From Lytechinus pictus (lineage: Eukaryota; Echinodermata; Echinoidea; Temnopleuroida; Toxopneustidae), in contig NC_087258.1 in the NCBI RefSeq assembly GCF_037042905.1, forward strand, positions 1,240,001-1,304,000: a stretch of 64,000 nt of DNA. The letters are read 5' to 3'. The translations under genes were made by a program, and so were the position numbers. Positions 26,401-40,200 of the stretch are shown piece after piece; the stretch's first letter is position 1; each line of letters opens with the position of its first letter. The notes beneath the pieces were generated by a model, which saw nothing but the letters and a program-made list of their open reading frames with translations, ran no database searches and was not told where the DNA came from.

Positions 26401-29400
26401 TGCACTTCTTCGTCGGTCAAACCAGAACCTGACAGATGAGACTGAGCCATCGAGACAGGCAAACGGAACTTGTCGGATGTATCAGGCACAATATCGGAGG
26501 TAGGCCTATGCTCAACAACATCATGCACAACAGGAGTCATGTGAACAACTTCACTGAGATTTTCGCTAGATTGGTCTTGACCAACCCCACTTGACTCTAC
26601 ACAAGTGGCGGAACATTCAGACTCGGAGGACTGGATATCCTTGGACACAACACTCAGATTCGGCTGACTCTCATCTGAGTAGACACCAAGATCTTGCTCA
26701 CTATTCCATGGGACTAGCAATGGGGTCTGGCCTATACACCACATGCATAGGATTGTACATCACCACCAATCTCATCATGAGTAGACTGATCTAGATCTAC
26801 ACGAGTATTCTTGCACACCAAAGATTTGTCACTCATGACACCACTTGGGTTATTATGATAGATGAAAACAGAATCATCACTGAATGTGATCAGATGCCTA
26901 GCTGGTCTAACAGAGATGTCATTTGCCACCATAAATGGGGCACCAGCAATAATTCCAGCATTTGTCATGGCATCATCCTCAACAACCAAACCATCAAATT
27001 GTAATTCTAGGCCATTACGGAAGAGTGAGAAATAATTCAGGCCAATGATACCATTCTTGTTTACATATTTAGGTATTATTTCAATGTAATCTTCAATCAT
27101 CATCTCATCAATCACTATCTCCAATCCCAATATCTCTGCCATTGATTCGCTGATTAAATTCACCTCGCACGCACCCCTTATCTCTACTTCTACTTCTTTC
27201 TCTTCATAGTTATAGTCATAACCACCAATAGCATGGAAATATGGGGATATAACTGAGTTACAAGGATTGGAGCGCTGCTCCATTCTACTGTTAACCGCCA
27301 CGCTCTCTCGCGAGGCGATGCCCATGGCCGCGGACACGCCCACAAGTCATATATGTTCGAGCTACTATTCATACTGTACATGAATATACGTTGACGGTAC
27401 TACACACACTCAAAATGCAAAAGAACTCAAACCTATCACCGTTAGGCTAACGGAGCGCCTGGCCCCTTGTTTAGAGTAAGAATTATCGGACTGTTGGTAG
27501 GATCACCTTAGGGCCTAAGGTTCAGACCACAAGCTGCCACCACGCCAGTCTTATTAAAATAAAAGATAATTTACCAGACGGAGTATCGAGTGGGAATGTG
27601 TGTTTAATGTGTTTAATTATTAACAACACGGCCAAGAGGCAAGAGGCCGGATAAACGGATATCCGCGCGCTGTACAATGTAGCGATAATGCACATCACCA
27701 TTTATAATCAACACCTTAGCGCTGAGAGGAAACTGGGCTCGGAGAAAGCCACAATTCGGATGATTAAACACAAGCCAAATGGGATATAACACTTCTTACA
27801 TTGCACTTACCAAACATTCCTCATACAAACCATTGTAATCAAATTACCATTGTCGGATTTCCTTGCAATTTATTTAAAAGTATACTCGAACTCTACTTCA
27901 TGGCATTCACTTAATATTGTGAGGTAAAATCAATTTATGAAGCACTCTGCACATTTTATGCTCCTAAATACAACATCGGCACGAAAATGTTCCTTTCTTT
28001 GAGCATAAAATGTCATTTAAATTGAATCACATTTTTCTGTTCTTACATCGAGTAAAATGTTCATTCAGGCCTGATAATCCTTTCGACATTGTCGTGATTG
28101 TGGTTGATTCAATTAGGTCCGTGTCTATCTCATTTTTGCTTAAATTCATCGTCTGAACTGCCTGCTGCTGTTCCATGCGGCATAGCTAGGCAGCGGCGTA
28201 ACAGGGGTCGGTGGCCAGGGGGGGCAAGAGCCAAAAATTTCCCGGTCATATCATGGTATGAACAGGCGTAATGGTGTAATGAGGCGACACATTGAGAAGG
28301 CCAGATATTGCGTATCGGGCTGAATTTATCTTTAAAAAAAAGTTGCAAGCGAGCGAAGCGAGCGAGCAAAAATTTTGACCTTTTTAATTGAAAAATTAAA
28401 ATGTTGTGCTAGATTTTTGACATGATATCCAAAAAATAATATATTTCACTCTTCTCTCTTTAGATTCCTTTTTTTGTGGTCTGAACGCCACTGTGAACAG
28501 GATTCTTTGCGGCAGTAGCGTGAAGAGTAAAAAAAAAAAAAAAAAACGAGGGGCGCAGTATAGCACATGTCCTAAAAAGCAGCTCTATATAAGTCCAGAG
28601 CGAGCGAAGCGAGCGAGAAAAAAAATCACCTTTTCATGAGAATCTAACTTTGAGCTATTTTTTGACATTATATTCAGTAAATAAAATCATATCCTACACT
28701 TTTCCTTTGCTTTTCTTTCCTCCTTTTTTTTTCTTGTCTGTAGAACTTTTTGGGGCCATGGCCCAACCCTTCCATACGCAGTGCTGTGCGGTTGGGGTCC
28801 GGGGCGGAGCCCCCGGAACTTCTTGATATCAAAGCCATCATAAAACATGTAAAACTTCACAGATTGCCACTATTTTAATCAAAATCGCGGGCATATACAG
28901 AATATAGCTCTTACACAACACATTTATTTAACCCAGTTGCGTAATCACCAAATATTTGGGGGGGGGGGCAAAACATAGCAATTTTGGAAAAATTTGTAAA
29001 AAGTCGCCAGTGTGCAAAGCGAGCTGGAAAAGTATTGCCTATTGAAATTAAATTCTAATTATGTGATAGATTTTTTCATTATATTCAGCAAATAACACAT
29101 TTCATTGGTTCCGTTCATTTAATTATATGTTGTCTCCTTTAATTTCTTTTATTTCCTCTTGGGTGTGGAACCAAGACCCCCCCCCCCCCCCCTCCGCGCC
29201 TGTATGCCAGTGATTGAACGGGGGGCGTTATAGAGCCATTTGAAGGTTTTAAATGAAGAACCCCTACTGCATGGGGTCTGGGGCAAAGCACCGGTAGCTC
29301 ATTTGCATAAAATTTAGCAACGTGATAGCACAATGTTGTATGCAGCCCATCTTTCTTCCCGCTCTTTAATTTCAATCATCGGCAGCCCGGTCGTATTATT

Positions 29401-31218
29401 ATTTATTTTTCTTGTCCCTTTCCTTTGTTTTCCAATTTAGCTTTTGGCTAATTACATTCTACCTTCGTTTCCCGCTATTGTTTGCCATTTTTTATCTTTT
29501 AATTTATTTCCCACCGTGTTATTACATTACATAGGCCTTAATGTTCTTCTTTCCTACATTTTCCCGCTTTCCTTCCTTTTCCATTAAAAAAATGGGATTT
29601 CTTCGTTTTCTTTTCCCTTTCCTTTTCCCCTTTCCTTTCCCTTCCCCTTTCTTTCTCCTTCCTTTTTTCTTTTTCCCGTTTTTCTTTTCTTTTCCCGGTG
29701 AAATCCGCCAGGGGGGGGCAACTTGCCCCCCCTGCCCCCCCGCCTGTTACGCCACTGTAGCTAGGGGCATTGCCACAGGGGGGGGGCGTGGGACGGGAGC
29801 AGAGACGTTCCTATGGGTTTTTAAGAAGTGATAGAAAAATGAAATAACAATAGTCGTGTATTAACTACCACCCCTGTTTTTCAGTTGAAAAAATTACGTC
29901 ATTGCTGGGTATTCCCCCCCCCCCCACCTTCTCCGATGGAATTACACTGCACTTTTTCATTGTCCCGTATTATTTGGAATCTTCTAAGGTTCTTCAAAAG
30001 AGTAGAAAGGGTTCTTAACAGTCCATTAGAACCATTTGTACTATACAAGGAACACTCTTCGTGCAACCTATGGGGTTTTGATTGTGTAAAGAACCTTGTA
30101 CAAAATTGGTAGCGTTCTTGTATCGACCAGTAAAACTCCTAACCTCATGCATCTCTTTTGGAAAATAATTATTTTAGCAGTGTCTTATGAGACCTAACAG
30201 ATCACAATCATTAAACCATTTATCTGATTTTATCATTAGCCTTACAAGCCAGTCTTGGGCAGTAAGACCAAATTATGAGACGCCGTTCGGCTAAGGATAG
30301 GCCTACTATATTATTGCAATAAGAAAGATATCAGAGGCCCGCAACACAATGCTTAGCAATGATCGTAGAACAATTTTCTACGATTGATTCCATTGACTAC
30401 AATGTACAATCAGTCGTAAACAATAAGCGTACGATTAATTGCTAACCTTTGTGTTACGAGACCCTGATAAGATTATTACCGAAGATCAAAACTTCACATT
30501 CTGATTGATTTTAAGCTGCATAATCGTTCACGTGTGTCTGGGAGGACCTTCAATCCTCAATACAAGAAAGGACATAACTGTATTTTGTACTGTTGAATCT
30601 GAAAATGCACTTATTTGGGCAATGAATCATTTTGAAGTCATGCTTGATCGGCGATCATTCTAATACTTGGTAGATTGCGATTTTTTTCATTGATACATTT
30701 TTTGTCAAGTTTATGCGTCAGAAATGAATAAAAATTGATGAAGAACAAGAAGGAGAAGAGATCGATCAGGGCGACATGCTACATCTTTTTTTCTAAATAA
30801 CTTGATTTGTTGGGAACTGATATTTTGTAACTTCAGCTCAATCGTGGCTAAAGTATTCCAGTGGCGGATCTAGCTTCTTGCTGAGGGAGGGGGTTTGACA
30901 AATTGGTTTGACCTATAATTCGGAGCTGCAACGTAATTTGTCCTGCCCACCCCCCCCCCCCTGTAGTTCCGCTACTGTTCTGCTTGCACAACTCTTGTAG
31001 GGAAGGGGTGTTGGAGTTTGATCCCATACTCCTTTTTCTTTATTTTTAGGGAGCGTAAGGTGGGGGGTTTAAGACCCTATATACCCCCTAGATCCACCAC
31101 TGCACTCCATCAATAGCCCCCCCCCCCCACACACACACACACATTGGCGGCGGAAGCCAAAAAATTTAGGGGGGGTCCACCTGAAATTTAGTGATGGACA
31201 CAAATAAAAAATTTGACA

Positions 31219-31256
<38 letters not shown>

Positions 31257-34200
31257 AGGGGGGGGGGGACCTGTCCCCCCGTCCTCCCCGCTTCCGCCGC
31301 CTATGCACACACACACACACACATCCACGCAACCCCGCACTCATACGTACTTCTCGGATTATGATACTGATGAAAAAGAATCTGTATTTTTTTTTACTAA
31401 ATAAATTTGTAGATTTCAACTAATGAAACAGTTTGTTATAGATTGCATATTATAATGCGCGCGTACCATGTTCATATCTCATTGAGATTCCTCATTCATG
31501 CCATGTTTCATTAGAATCAATTAACGTGTAATGAGATACCCATTCACCAATATTAGTCGTAAAAGCCCGGTCTGTGTTTCTCAATTTAAAGAGTTTTTGG
31601 TACGATCTATGGTCTAACATATAGACAATGCCACTAAACGTACCATGGATCAACGATTCAAGGCTCAGATTTGATTAAAAATTAATTTAGGGTGCACTTT
31701 CATTGCACCAGTGACACAGTGGAGGGTCGCAGAATAGATGGAGGGGGAAAGGGGGTGGGATGGATAAGGAGTTTGGTATCAATGGCGTACAGTAAAGTTA
31801 GATTTTACGAAGTCTTTCCATTTTATATTTTTTATAAAAACCCTTTCCACATAATTGCTAAAAAGTAAAATTAAATTATTTCTGTGATTTTTGTCATAGA
31901 TGAAGGGGGAAAGGGGGTGGGATGGATAAGGAGTTTGGTATCAATGGCGTACAGTAAAGTTAGATTTTACGAAGTCTTTCCATTTTATATTTTTTATAAA
32001 AACCCTTTCCACATAATTGCTAAAAAGTAAAATTAAATTATTTCTGTGATTTTTGTCATAGATGAAGGGGGAAAGGGGGTGGGATGGATAAGGAGTTTGG
32101 TATCAATGGCGTACAGTAAAGTTAGATTTTACGAAGTCTTTCCATTTTATATTTTTTATAAAAACCCTTTCCACATAATTGCTAAAAAGTAAAATTAAAT
32201 TATTTCTGTGATTTTTGTCATAGATGAAGGGGGAAAGGGGGTGGGATGGATAAGGAGTTTGGTATCAATGGCGTACAGTAAAGTTAGATTTTACGAAGTC
32301 TTTCCATTTTATATTTTTTATAAAAACCCTTTCCACATAATTGCTAAAAAGTAAAAATTAAATTATTTCTGTGATTTTTGTCATAGATGAAGGGGGAAAG
32401 GGGTGGGATGGATAAGGAGTTTGGTATCAATGGCGTACAGTAAAGTTAGATTTTACGAAGTCTTTCCATTTTATATTTTTTATAAAAACCCTTTCCACAT
32501 AATTGCTAAAAAGTAAAAATTAAATTATTTCTGTGATTTTTGTCATAGATGAAGGGGGAAAGGGGGTGGGATGGATAAGGAGTTTGGTATCAATGGCGTA
32601 CAGTAAAGTTAGATTTTACGAAGTCTTTCCATTTTATATTTTTTTATAAAAACCCTTTCCACATAATTGCTAAAAAGTACAATCAAATTATTTCTGTGAT
32701 TTTTGTCATAGATGAAGGGGGAAAGGGGGTGGGATGGATAAGGAGTTTGGTATCAATGGCGTACAGTAAAGTTAGATTTTACGAAGTCTTTCCATTTTAT
32801 ATTTTTTATAAAAACCCTTTCCACATAATTGCTAAAAAGTAAAATCAAATTATTTCTGTGATTTTTGTCACATGAGCTAAATGAACAAATGTTAGCAATA
32901 TCGGATGAAGACTGAACATGCATGAGTGTTAAATAAAACATCGTCTAAAATGCGTACTTTAAAACAACAACATAAAATATACTCTTAGGGAAACAATGAT
33001 AATGGGAATAGTTGGTACAGTTTTATCTTTTCGGAGTCTACATCTTCGCTCCGCCTTCCCTGTGCCTCTTTCTGAAAGAAAGGAGGCAGTTTTTTTTTTG
33101 CAATCAGGGGGGTGTTTCACAAAGATTTAAGTATGACTTATGGGGTGTTGCAAGAAACTTGCGATCAATTGCAAGTCTATTTTTGTTTCCTAAATCAATC
33201 ATAAAAAGTATGTCTTGCAGTTAATTGCAAATTAGTGATTGATTGCTAATCTGCTCCTTGAAACAAGAAGTTTAATCTGATTTGCTACAGCTAACATTGA
33301 TCTATCAATTGTAAAATTGCAACAGAATATTTGCAATTAATCGCAAATATTTTCTTGCAACACCCCCTTAGAGTCGCACCTATATACCGAGTTGCGTACC
33401 GTATGAGAAGCCTGACCGCATTGGTCAGATCGTGTCATATGAGGACGCGCACTAATGCGTATCGCGCGTTGCATATTATGTACTCGTCGGCATTTTAAAT
33501 CTTTGTGAAACAACCCCCTGATACTATAACGGGCGGCCGTTTCGTAAAGCTGTTCGTAAGTTAAGAGCGACTTAAAGAACGACTGGTGGTCCTTTCTTAC
33601 GCGCTAAACCACCGCCGATTCAATATACCACTTACCGCAAGAAAGGATCACCAGTCGTTCTTAAAGTCGCTCTTAACTTACGAACAGCTTTATGAAACAC
33701 CCACCAGGTGCTTGTTTCAAAAGTGTGGTTTTAATCGCCAGTGCGCACATATTTATAATTATCTAACGCGTAACCTCGCTGATAAATACAGTAGTGCGCG
33801 TCTCAACCGATGCAGTGATGCGTTTTGTACCACACGCAAAAGGGAATTTAAGAACGATTTTTATTCAAACTTAAATCATTGTAAAAACACACCCCCATCA
33901 GATGGTATAATAACAATATTTATACATAACACGTAAATCCCAAGGTGAAATAGAGCTCGATCCGAACGCGCAATAAAAATGTCAAGTTACCGAAGAAGCA
34001 ATAAGAGAGCAAAATGATGTACAGATAATATAGAAAAGTGATCCTGTTTGCTTTACAGGTCAAAGCATTTTGGTGTCATTCTTAATGACACCTGTCAGAA
34101 AAACGATGAAATACTAGTGTTATTTGTCACCCTTTGATTAACTCTAAATGTCCCAGATGAATTGCAGTTTGTTTGCTGACATTTGAAGACAGTAGCATGT

Positions 34201-37200
34201 TAAGAGTTAATATAACACTGACGTAACCATTTGTAGATACTTAATAGGACTTTTTATCAGAAATAGTCGATTATTTTTATTAATTCATTTATTATGTTTA
34301 GTTTAATCGGGGTGGGGCGGGCGCAGAGTTTTAAAAACACAAAAATATAGGCAATCGTAAATACATTGGCCATGGAAACATTTTGCAGTCTGTACCCTCA
34401 ACAAATTTTATTTCTTGAGATGTTCTTCACTTTCCCGGAATTTCAGGGCGGATTTCGAGGTTTCAAAGAATGATTCTATGAATTTAGAATTTCCAATAAT
34501 TTTCCAATGATTTTTATGGGTTTTCTTTAACACAGTAGTGACTGAAAAGAAATATGTATGAAAATGTTTTTTACATTTAACATTTCCCAGATATAAACCT
34601 GATTCGTACTCTCTCGTTACCCTTTCTCGTGAGATTAGTACTGAAAGTTGGGATTTTCTACCCAGCTTAAGACATAATAACGTATCACAATAACACCTTC
34701 CCGAAGCTCCTCCGGATATATTAACTGATTGCATCATTTAGACAAACATGTAATAAACTGAGGCGCTAATGGAATTGCATCAACTGGGATTACCTTTTCA
34801 AAATTAATATCAAGGCTTCCGAATGTGCATTTTTTAGCCATATTGGAGGATATTACAGTAATCATGTGGTAACAGAATTCAAATTGATTTTCAACTGAGT
34901 AAATAAATCAGCAGCGTCCTCTGCATGCGTATCGACGTTAACTTACTTGTGTGGTTGTTTGTATACTGATTTCCGTATTTCAATGTATCGAAATGTAGTT
35001 ACAAGAATAAATGTTTAAGTCTAAAGGAAAGCAATGTGAATACAAACAAATCCATCGATTTATAATGGCATGAACCAGTCACATATAGTTTATTACATGG
35101 GCGGCAGAATATTTTGATGGGGTAGGGGGTGAAGTTGACCCAAAGATCGGGGGGGGGGGTTTCAGGTTTTTTTTTTTTTAATTGCATCATTGGCTGATTT
35201 TCAGGTATATTGAAAAATCGCCCCCCACCCCTCTGTGGTCCGCCCAATCCACAATTAAAAATTGTCGTTTGGCTTTAAGTTTAGTTTATTACATGGGCGG
35301 CAGAATATTTTGATGGGGTAGGGGGTGAAGTTGACCCAAAGATCGGGGGGGGGGGGCTTTGTTTTCAGTTTTTTTTTTAATTGCATCATTGGCTGATTTT
35401 CAGGTATATTGAAAAAATCGCCCCCTACCCCTCTGTGGTCCGCCCAATCCACAATTAAAAATTGTCGTTTGGCTTTAAGAATAGTTTATTACATGGGCGG
35501 CAGAATATTTTGATGTGGTAGGGGGTGAAGTTGACCCAAAGATCGGGGGGGGGGGGGCTTTGTTTTCAGGTTTTTTTTTTAATTGCATCATTGGCTGATT
35601 ATCAGGTATATTGAAAAATCGCCCCCTACCCCTCTGTGGTCCGCCCAATCCACAATTAAAAATTGTCGTTTGGCTTTAAGAATAGTTTATTACATGGGCG
35701 GCAGAATATTTTGATGTGGTAGGGGGTGAAGTTGACCCAAAGATCGGGGGGGGGGGCTTTGTTTTCAGGGGTTTTTTTTAATTGCATCATTGGCTGATTA
35801 TCAGGTATATTGAAAAATCGCCCCCTACCCCTCTGTGGTCCGCCCAATCCACAATTAAAAATTGTCGTATGGCTTTAAGAACAGTTTATTACTTGGGCGG
35901 CAGAATATTTTGATGGGGTAGGGGGTGAAGTTGACCCAAAGATCGGGGGTTGGGCTTTGTTTTCAGGGTTTTTATTTAATTGCATCATTGGCTGATTTTC
36001 AGGTATATTGACAAATCGCCCCCCACCCCTCTGTGGTCCGCCCAATCCACAATTAAAAATTGTCGTTTGGCTTTAAGAACAGTTTATTACTTGGGCGGCA
36101 GAATATTTTGATGGGGTAGGGGGTGAAGTTGACCCAAAGATCGGGGGGGGGGGGCTTTGTTTTCAGGGTTTTTTTTTAATTGCATCATTGGCTGATTTTC
36201 AGGTATATTGACAAATCGCCCCCCACCCCTCTGTGGTCCGCCCAATCCACAATTAAAAATTGTCGTTTGGCTTTAAGAACAGTTTATTACATGGGCGGCA
36301 GAATATTTTGATGGGGTAGGGGGTGAAGTTGACCCAAAGATCGGGGGGGGGCTTTGTTTTCAGGTTTTTTTTTTAATTGCATCATTGGCTGATTTTCAGG
36401 TATATTGAAAAATCGCCCCCACCCCTCTGTGGTCCGCCCAATCCACAATTAAAAGATGATGAAGTGTATCATAACAGAAGGCCATGTACACAGTAAAAAA
36501 AATTAAACAACGCTGTTTACTATATGAACCTTACAGTAATTGTTTAAACAGTTTAAACAACTGTTTAAATCTTATACAATAAAGTTTAATTTTCAATATC
36601 TAATTGTCAATAAATTTAACATTATTGTTTTAACGGTTAAACAAATACTGTAAGGTTCATACAGTAAACAGCGTTGTATATAAAAATCTTAAACAGCGTT
36701 TTTACTGTGTAGATATTGGACGAAATGGGTAGACACTAAGTGGAAATTATAGGGGTCGGGGTGAGCTGAATAATCCATATGGTATTGGTAATGTAAAAAC
36801 ATGAAAATAATGGTTGCAGACGAAGTTATGAGGATTAAACGATGTAAGCCAGTAGCGTTATGAGCCCAAGAAATTAGGGGGCAATGTATGGAATTTACAT
36901 GGTAATACTAAACACTCATTTTTATGGATTTAGATAATATATTTAGACATCAACATTATTTATCACTATTTTTACTTTCCTTTTCCGTTTTTTTTTTTCT
37001 TGGTGGTAGAACTTCTGAAGGCCATCGTCCAAAGGCCAACCGTTTGTACACCAGTTATGTGGGGGGTGAGATCAAATGGGGGAAAAGTGGATTAAATGGT
37101 GTAGAACAATAAGCCAGTTCACGGTTAGCTCATGATCAACTTTTCTCAAATGACCTTTGTGATTTTTCATTAGGATAAGCACTATCATTTTCAAATGTAG

Positions 37201-40200
37201 ATGTTGCGTAAGCTTTACCGGTAAAGTATTCAAATTCTAAGAACAAAAGGCATTGTATAGACCAGGTGACTAGAATAGTACATCAGGGATAAAGTTTGGA
37301 AATCTGTTTTATTGTCTGCCTTTGGCACATTTGACTATTGTTTAGGCTACTGTCAAATACCAGTGATTATTCAATTTTCAATTTCAATTTATTTCCACTT
37401 TAAAAAGCAACAATATATACAAATCAATACAATGTTCAATACATATAGGTATAGTGGGGGATCATGAAAAGCACAAAAGATGGCTTGTTAAAAATGACCC
37501 CTTACAGTACAAGTAAACAAAGATAAAATAACATAAATGACAACAGTGTATAATACAAAATAAAGGAGGGAAAGAAGATAGAAAGGAACCATTCGGTATG
37601 TGAATTCTGAATCAATCTGGTAAAGTAAATAGGAGGTGTCTTTTATACAGATGTTTAAATTGTTTTTCAGTCTTACTATTTTAAAAACAAAATGGGAGAT
37701 TGTTCCAAAGCATTAGACCATTAAAGAAAATTGACTTTTGTGCTATTGATGTGCGGTTAAGAGGAAGGTGAATATTTTTAGCATTCCTGGTATTATGACT
37801 ATGAATAGAACAGTTCAGAGTAAATATGTAGTTATAAATTTTTGGAAGACAATTATTAGATAAATTAAACATAAAAATAGCTGTATCTAATGATATTAGT
37901 TCATTTATAGGTAGAACCTGCATTTTTTTAAATAAAGGTAGACTATGGGCAAGATATGCGGAATGTGTTATAATACGAATTCCAGGCACGTTTCTGCAAT
38001 TTATAAATCCGTTCTATATTTTTTTTAGATGTAAAGCCCCAGACAATGCTACAATATTTAATATGAGAAGAAATGAGTGCATGAAATAACATAAGCAGGA
38101 CGTTTTGTGGCAAGAATTGCAATCTATAGAGAACTCCAACATTTCTAGACAGAGTATTACATATATTATTTACATGATTGTTCCAGGATAATTTATTATC
38201 GATGATTATTCCTAAAAAATTGGTATGAGAGCTCTATTTATTACTCTTTAGCTTGGATGTGATAAATATTTTGAAAGGAATACATGAATAATTATCAAAT
38301 CACAAATGCCTATGTCAGTGAATTTGAAAGCCACCTTAATGGTTGTCTCCAATGACCTTTTTCTGCTCGTGCGCAGTTTACAACCGTGAACATGCTTATT
38401 GGTAGCTTTACCCTTTGAAATAGTGCGAACAACCTCTGGGTACATGTATGTAGGGGTTAGAACTCTAGTTCCTTGTGGGCCTTTATTCTTATATACCTGC
38501 CCACATTGAAATACATTATTGATGGGGTATACATTGTACATCTTATATACATCTTATCAGCTAACACAATCCGGTTAGAGTCATTCATTAAATAGAAAAG
38601 CATGAAAACTAGTTTGCAAGTACATGATTATGATTACGGCAATTATTTTACAGCTACTGCAAAGCAGATTATTCCTATCACAAAAGATAAAAGCAGGTTA
38701 TCACACGAATAAATCAGCCTGTGGTTTATAACAAGGATTTTTCCAAATATGAACGTTTTTAGATGAGCTAAATGAGGACATCAAAAGAAGAAATTTAATC
38801 ACCAAATTCCTAGGGTTAGGGTTAGGAATTGACGAAACTTACACGTTTTAATGGAGAATTTAAAAGATGCATGAATTACAAATGGCTGTAATTCAACTTC
38901 CAGGTTGAGGATAATCCAACGAAAACAAGATTTATAAACAAAATCGCATTTCCTCTCTACATAACAAAATATTGGTATTAAAATGACAATGTTTAACATT
39001 CAGAGGGCAAGGTTTGAAATTACCAAATCTAAGATGTACAGATTTTATGAATTAAAAAACTCAAGTTAATTTATTCATCATGACAGCTGTCTATATAATT
39101 GGAAATGAAATCCCCGTATGACCTTTATTTCCGGTCAGTAATTCTCGTTTTGTTAATTAAAAAAATACTAATTCAATTCAGCATGTTAAATCAGTACCGG
39201 ATGTGTCAAGTTATACTTGATACATATTTTAAATTATTTTACTAGTCTTTTTATTCATTTCTTTCTTAAATGTATTATTCATGTATTTATCATTTCCACT
39301 CATTAATGATGACATTTTAAATGTATCTATTCATGTATCTATGCAGTTAGGTTGTAATCTTATTCTTATTGCAATTATTTGTATCATCCTGATTTTATTT
39401 TGTATTGATTCATATTTAATAGTTAACTTTATATATCCCTATTCCTTATTCGTATTTTATATGCTATAATTTAGTCAATTTTTATATATTCTTTATTTAG
39501 AATTTCATATAATTATATTTTTAATATTATCATGATTATCATCTTTGTTCATATTTTTATTGGAGGACTTCGATGTTTTGGGAGCGTTTAAGATTATATC
39601 TTTTGAAATTGCATTCTGTTTCGACAAGCAATTGCCCACTACCCTTAAATCTAATTCATAATTTCCAAAATTGATCTACATATATTTGAAATTGTAAGCT
39701 CAAGGATACCATAAGACAGCTCCATCAAACATCGATCGTTGAGTTTCGCTTGATTAGACGAGGAATGTCTTGGGATTTACGTTTATATTTACTGAAGATT
39801 CTGGTTGTTTAATGTTCAACACGAGGCTGATGCTAATTAATTTATGGTTTTAAACTGTAAGTCTAGTTGCTTCTGTATTCTTATTGACTTTTGTTATGCT
39901 TTCATAAGAACCAGAAATCCATGTTCATCTCCCCAATGTGATGTACAATTAAAAAGAAATAAATGTTAGCACACATACAACCACATTAGCAGCTTATGGT
40001 CCAGTTTGACTACTGTCACGTTGATCATACCATTGACATTACGAACTGTTGTGTAAAATCATCACCACACAGTTAAAATAAGAAAGTTACTAGTATGAGG
40101 TTTCGCTTAAATACAAGGTCATCTGTAGTATGCAAACGAAACGGTTAGTTCATTACTATTTCTCTTGTCACCTGATTTATTCTTTTTTTTTATTACGTAA

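Larger units (their letters stand above)
22692..27721 (-). mobile_element. LTR-type retroelement, non-autonomous and decayed, about 5.0 kb
   Basis: Two direct repeats, 22692-22846 (155 bp) and 27543-27721 (179 bp), bound the unit; both run from CGCCAGTCTTATT to AACACCTTAGCG. On the minus strand the 5' repeat ends ACTGGCG and is followed at once by TGGTGGCAGC, a plausible tRNA-primer site. A purine-rich stretch (GAGGGAGAAGAAAA) lies shortly before the 3' repeat. The coding part lies in the 5' half: a protease-like frame, then a long Ser/Asp/His-rich region with a stop and frame changes. No reverse transcriptase, RNase H or integrase motif is visible, and the 3' third looks non-coding, so mobilisation would need enzymes from elsewhere. 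It lies in intron 1 of the receptor, in the same orientation. Target duplication is uncertain (GCGC can be read on both outer sides). Confidence 0.7.

Noticed and set aside
33586..33936. 116-codon plus-strand frame
   Set aside because: It starts inside the palindromic MITE and runs into unrelated DNA, so it is a chance frame.
35000..35847. Repeated minus-strand frames with M-G-G-P-Q-R-G and W-V-N-F-T-P-Y
   Set aside because: The same frame recurs because the 199-bp unit is tandemly repeated; homopolymer length changes break the frame between units.
31739..36454. CRISPR-like appearance of regular repeats
   Set aside because: Units are contiguous 162-bp and 199-bp tandem repeats with no unique spacers, and the genome is eukaryotic.
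38812..38827. TTAGGG telomere-like repeat
   Set aside because: Only about two and a half units in the middle of intronic sequence; too short to mean a telomeric relic.
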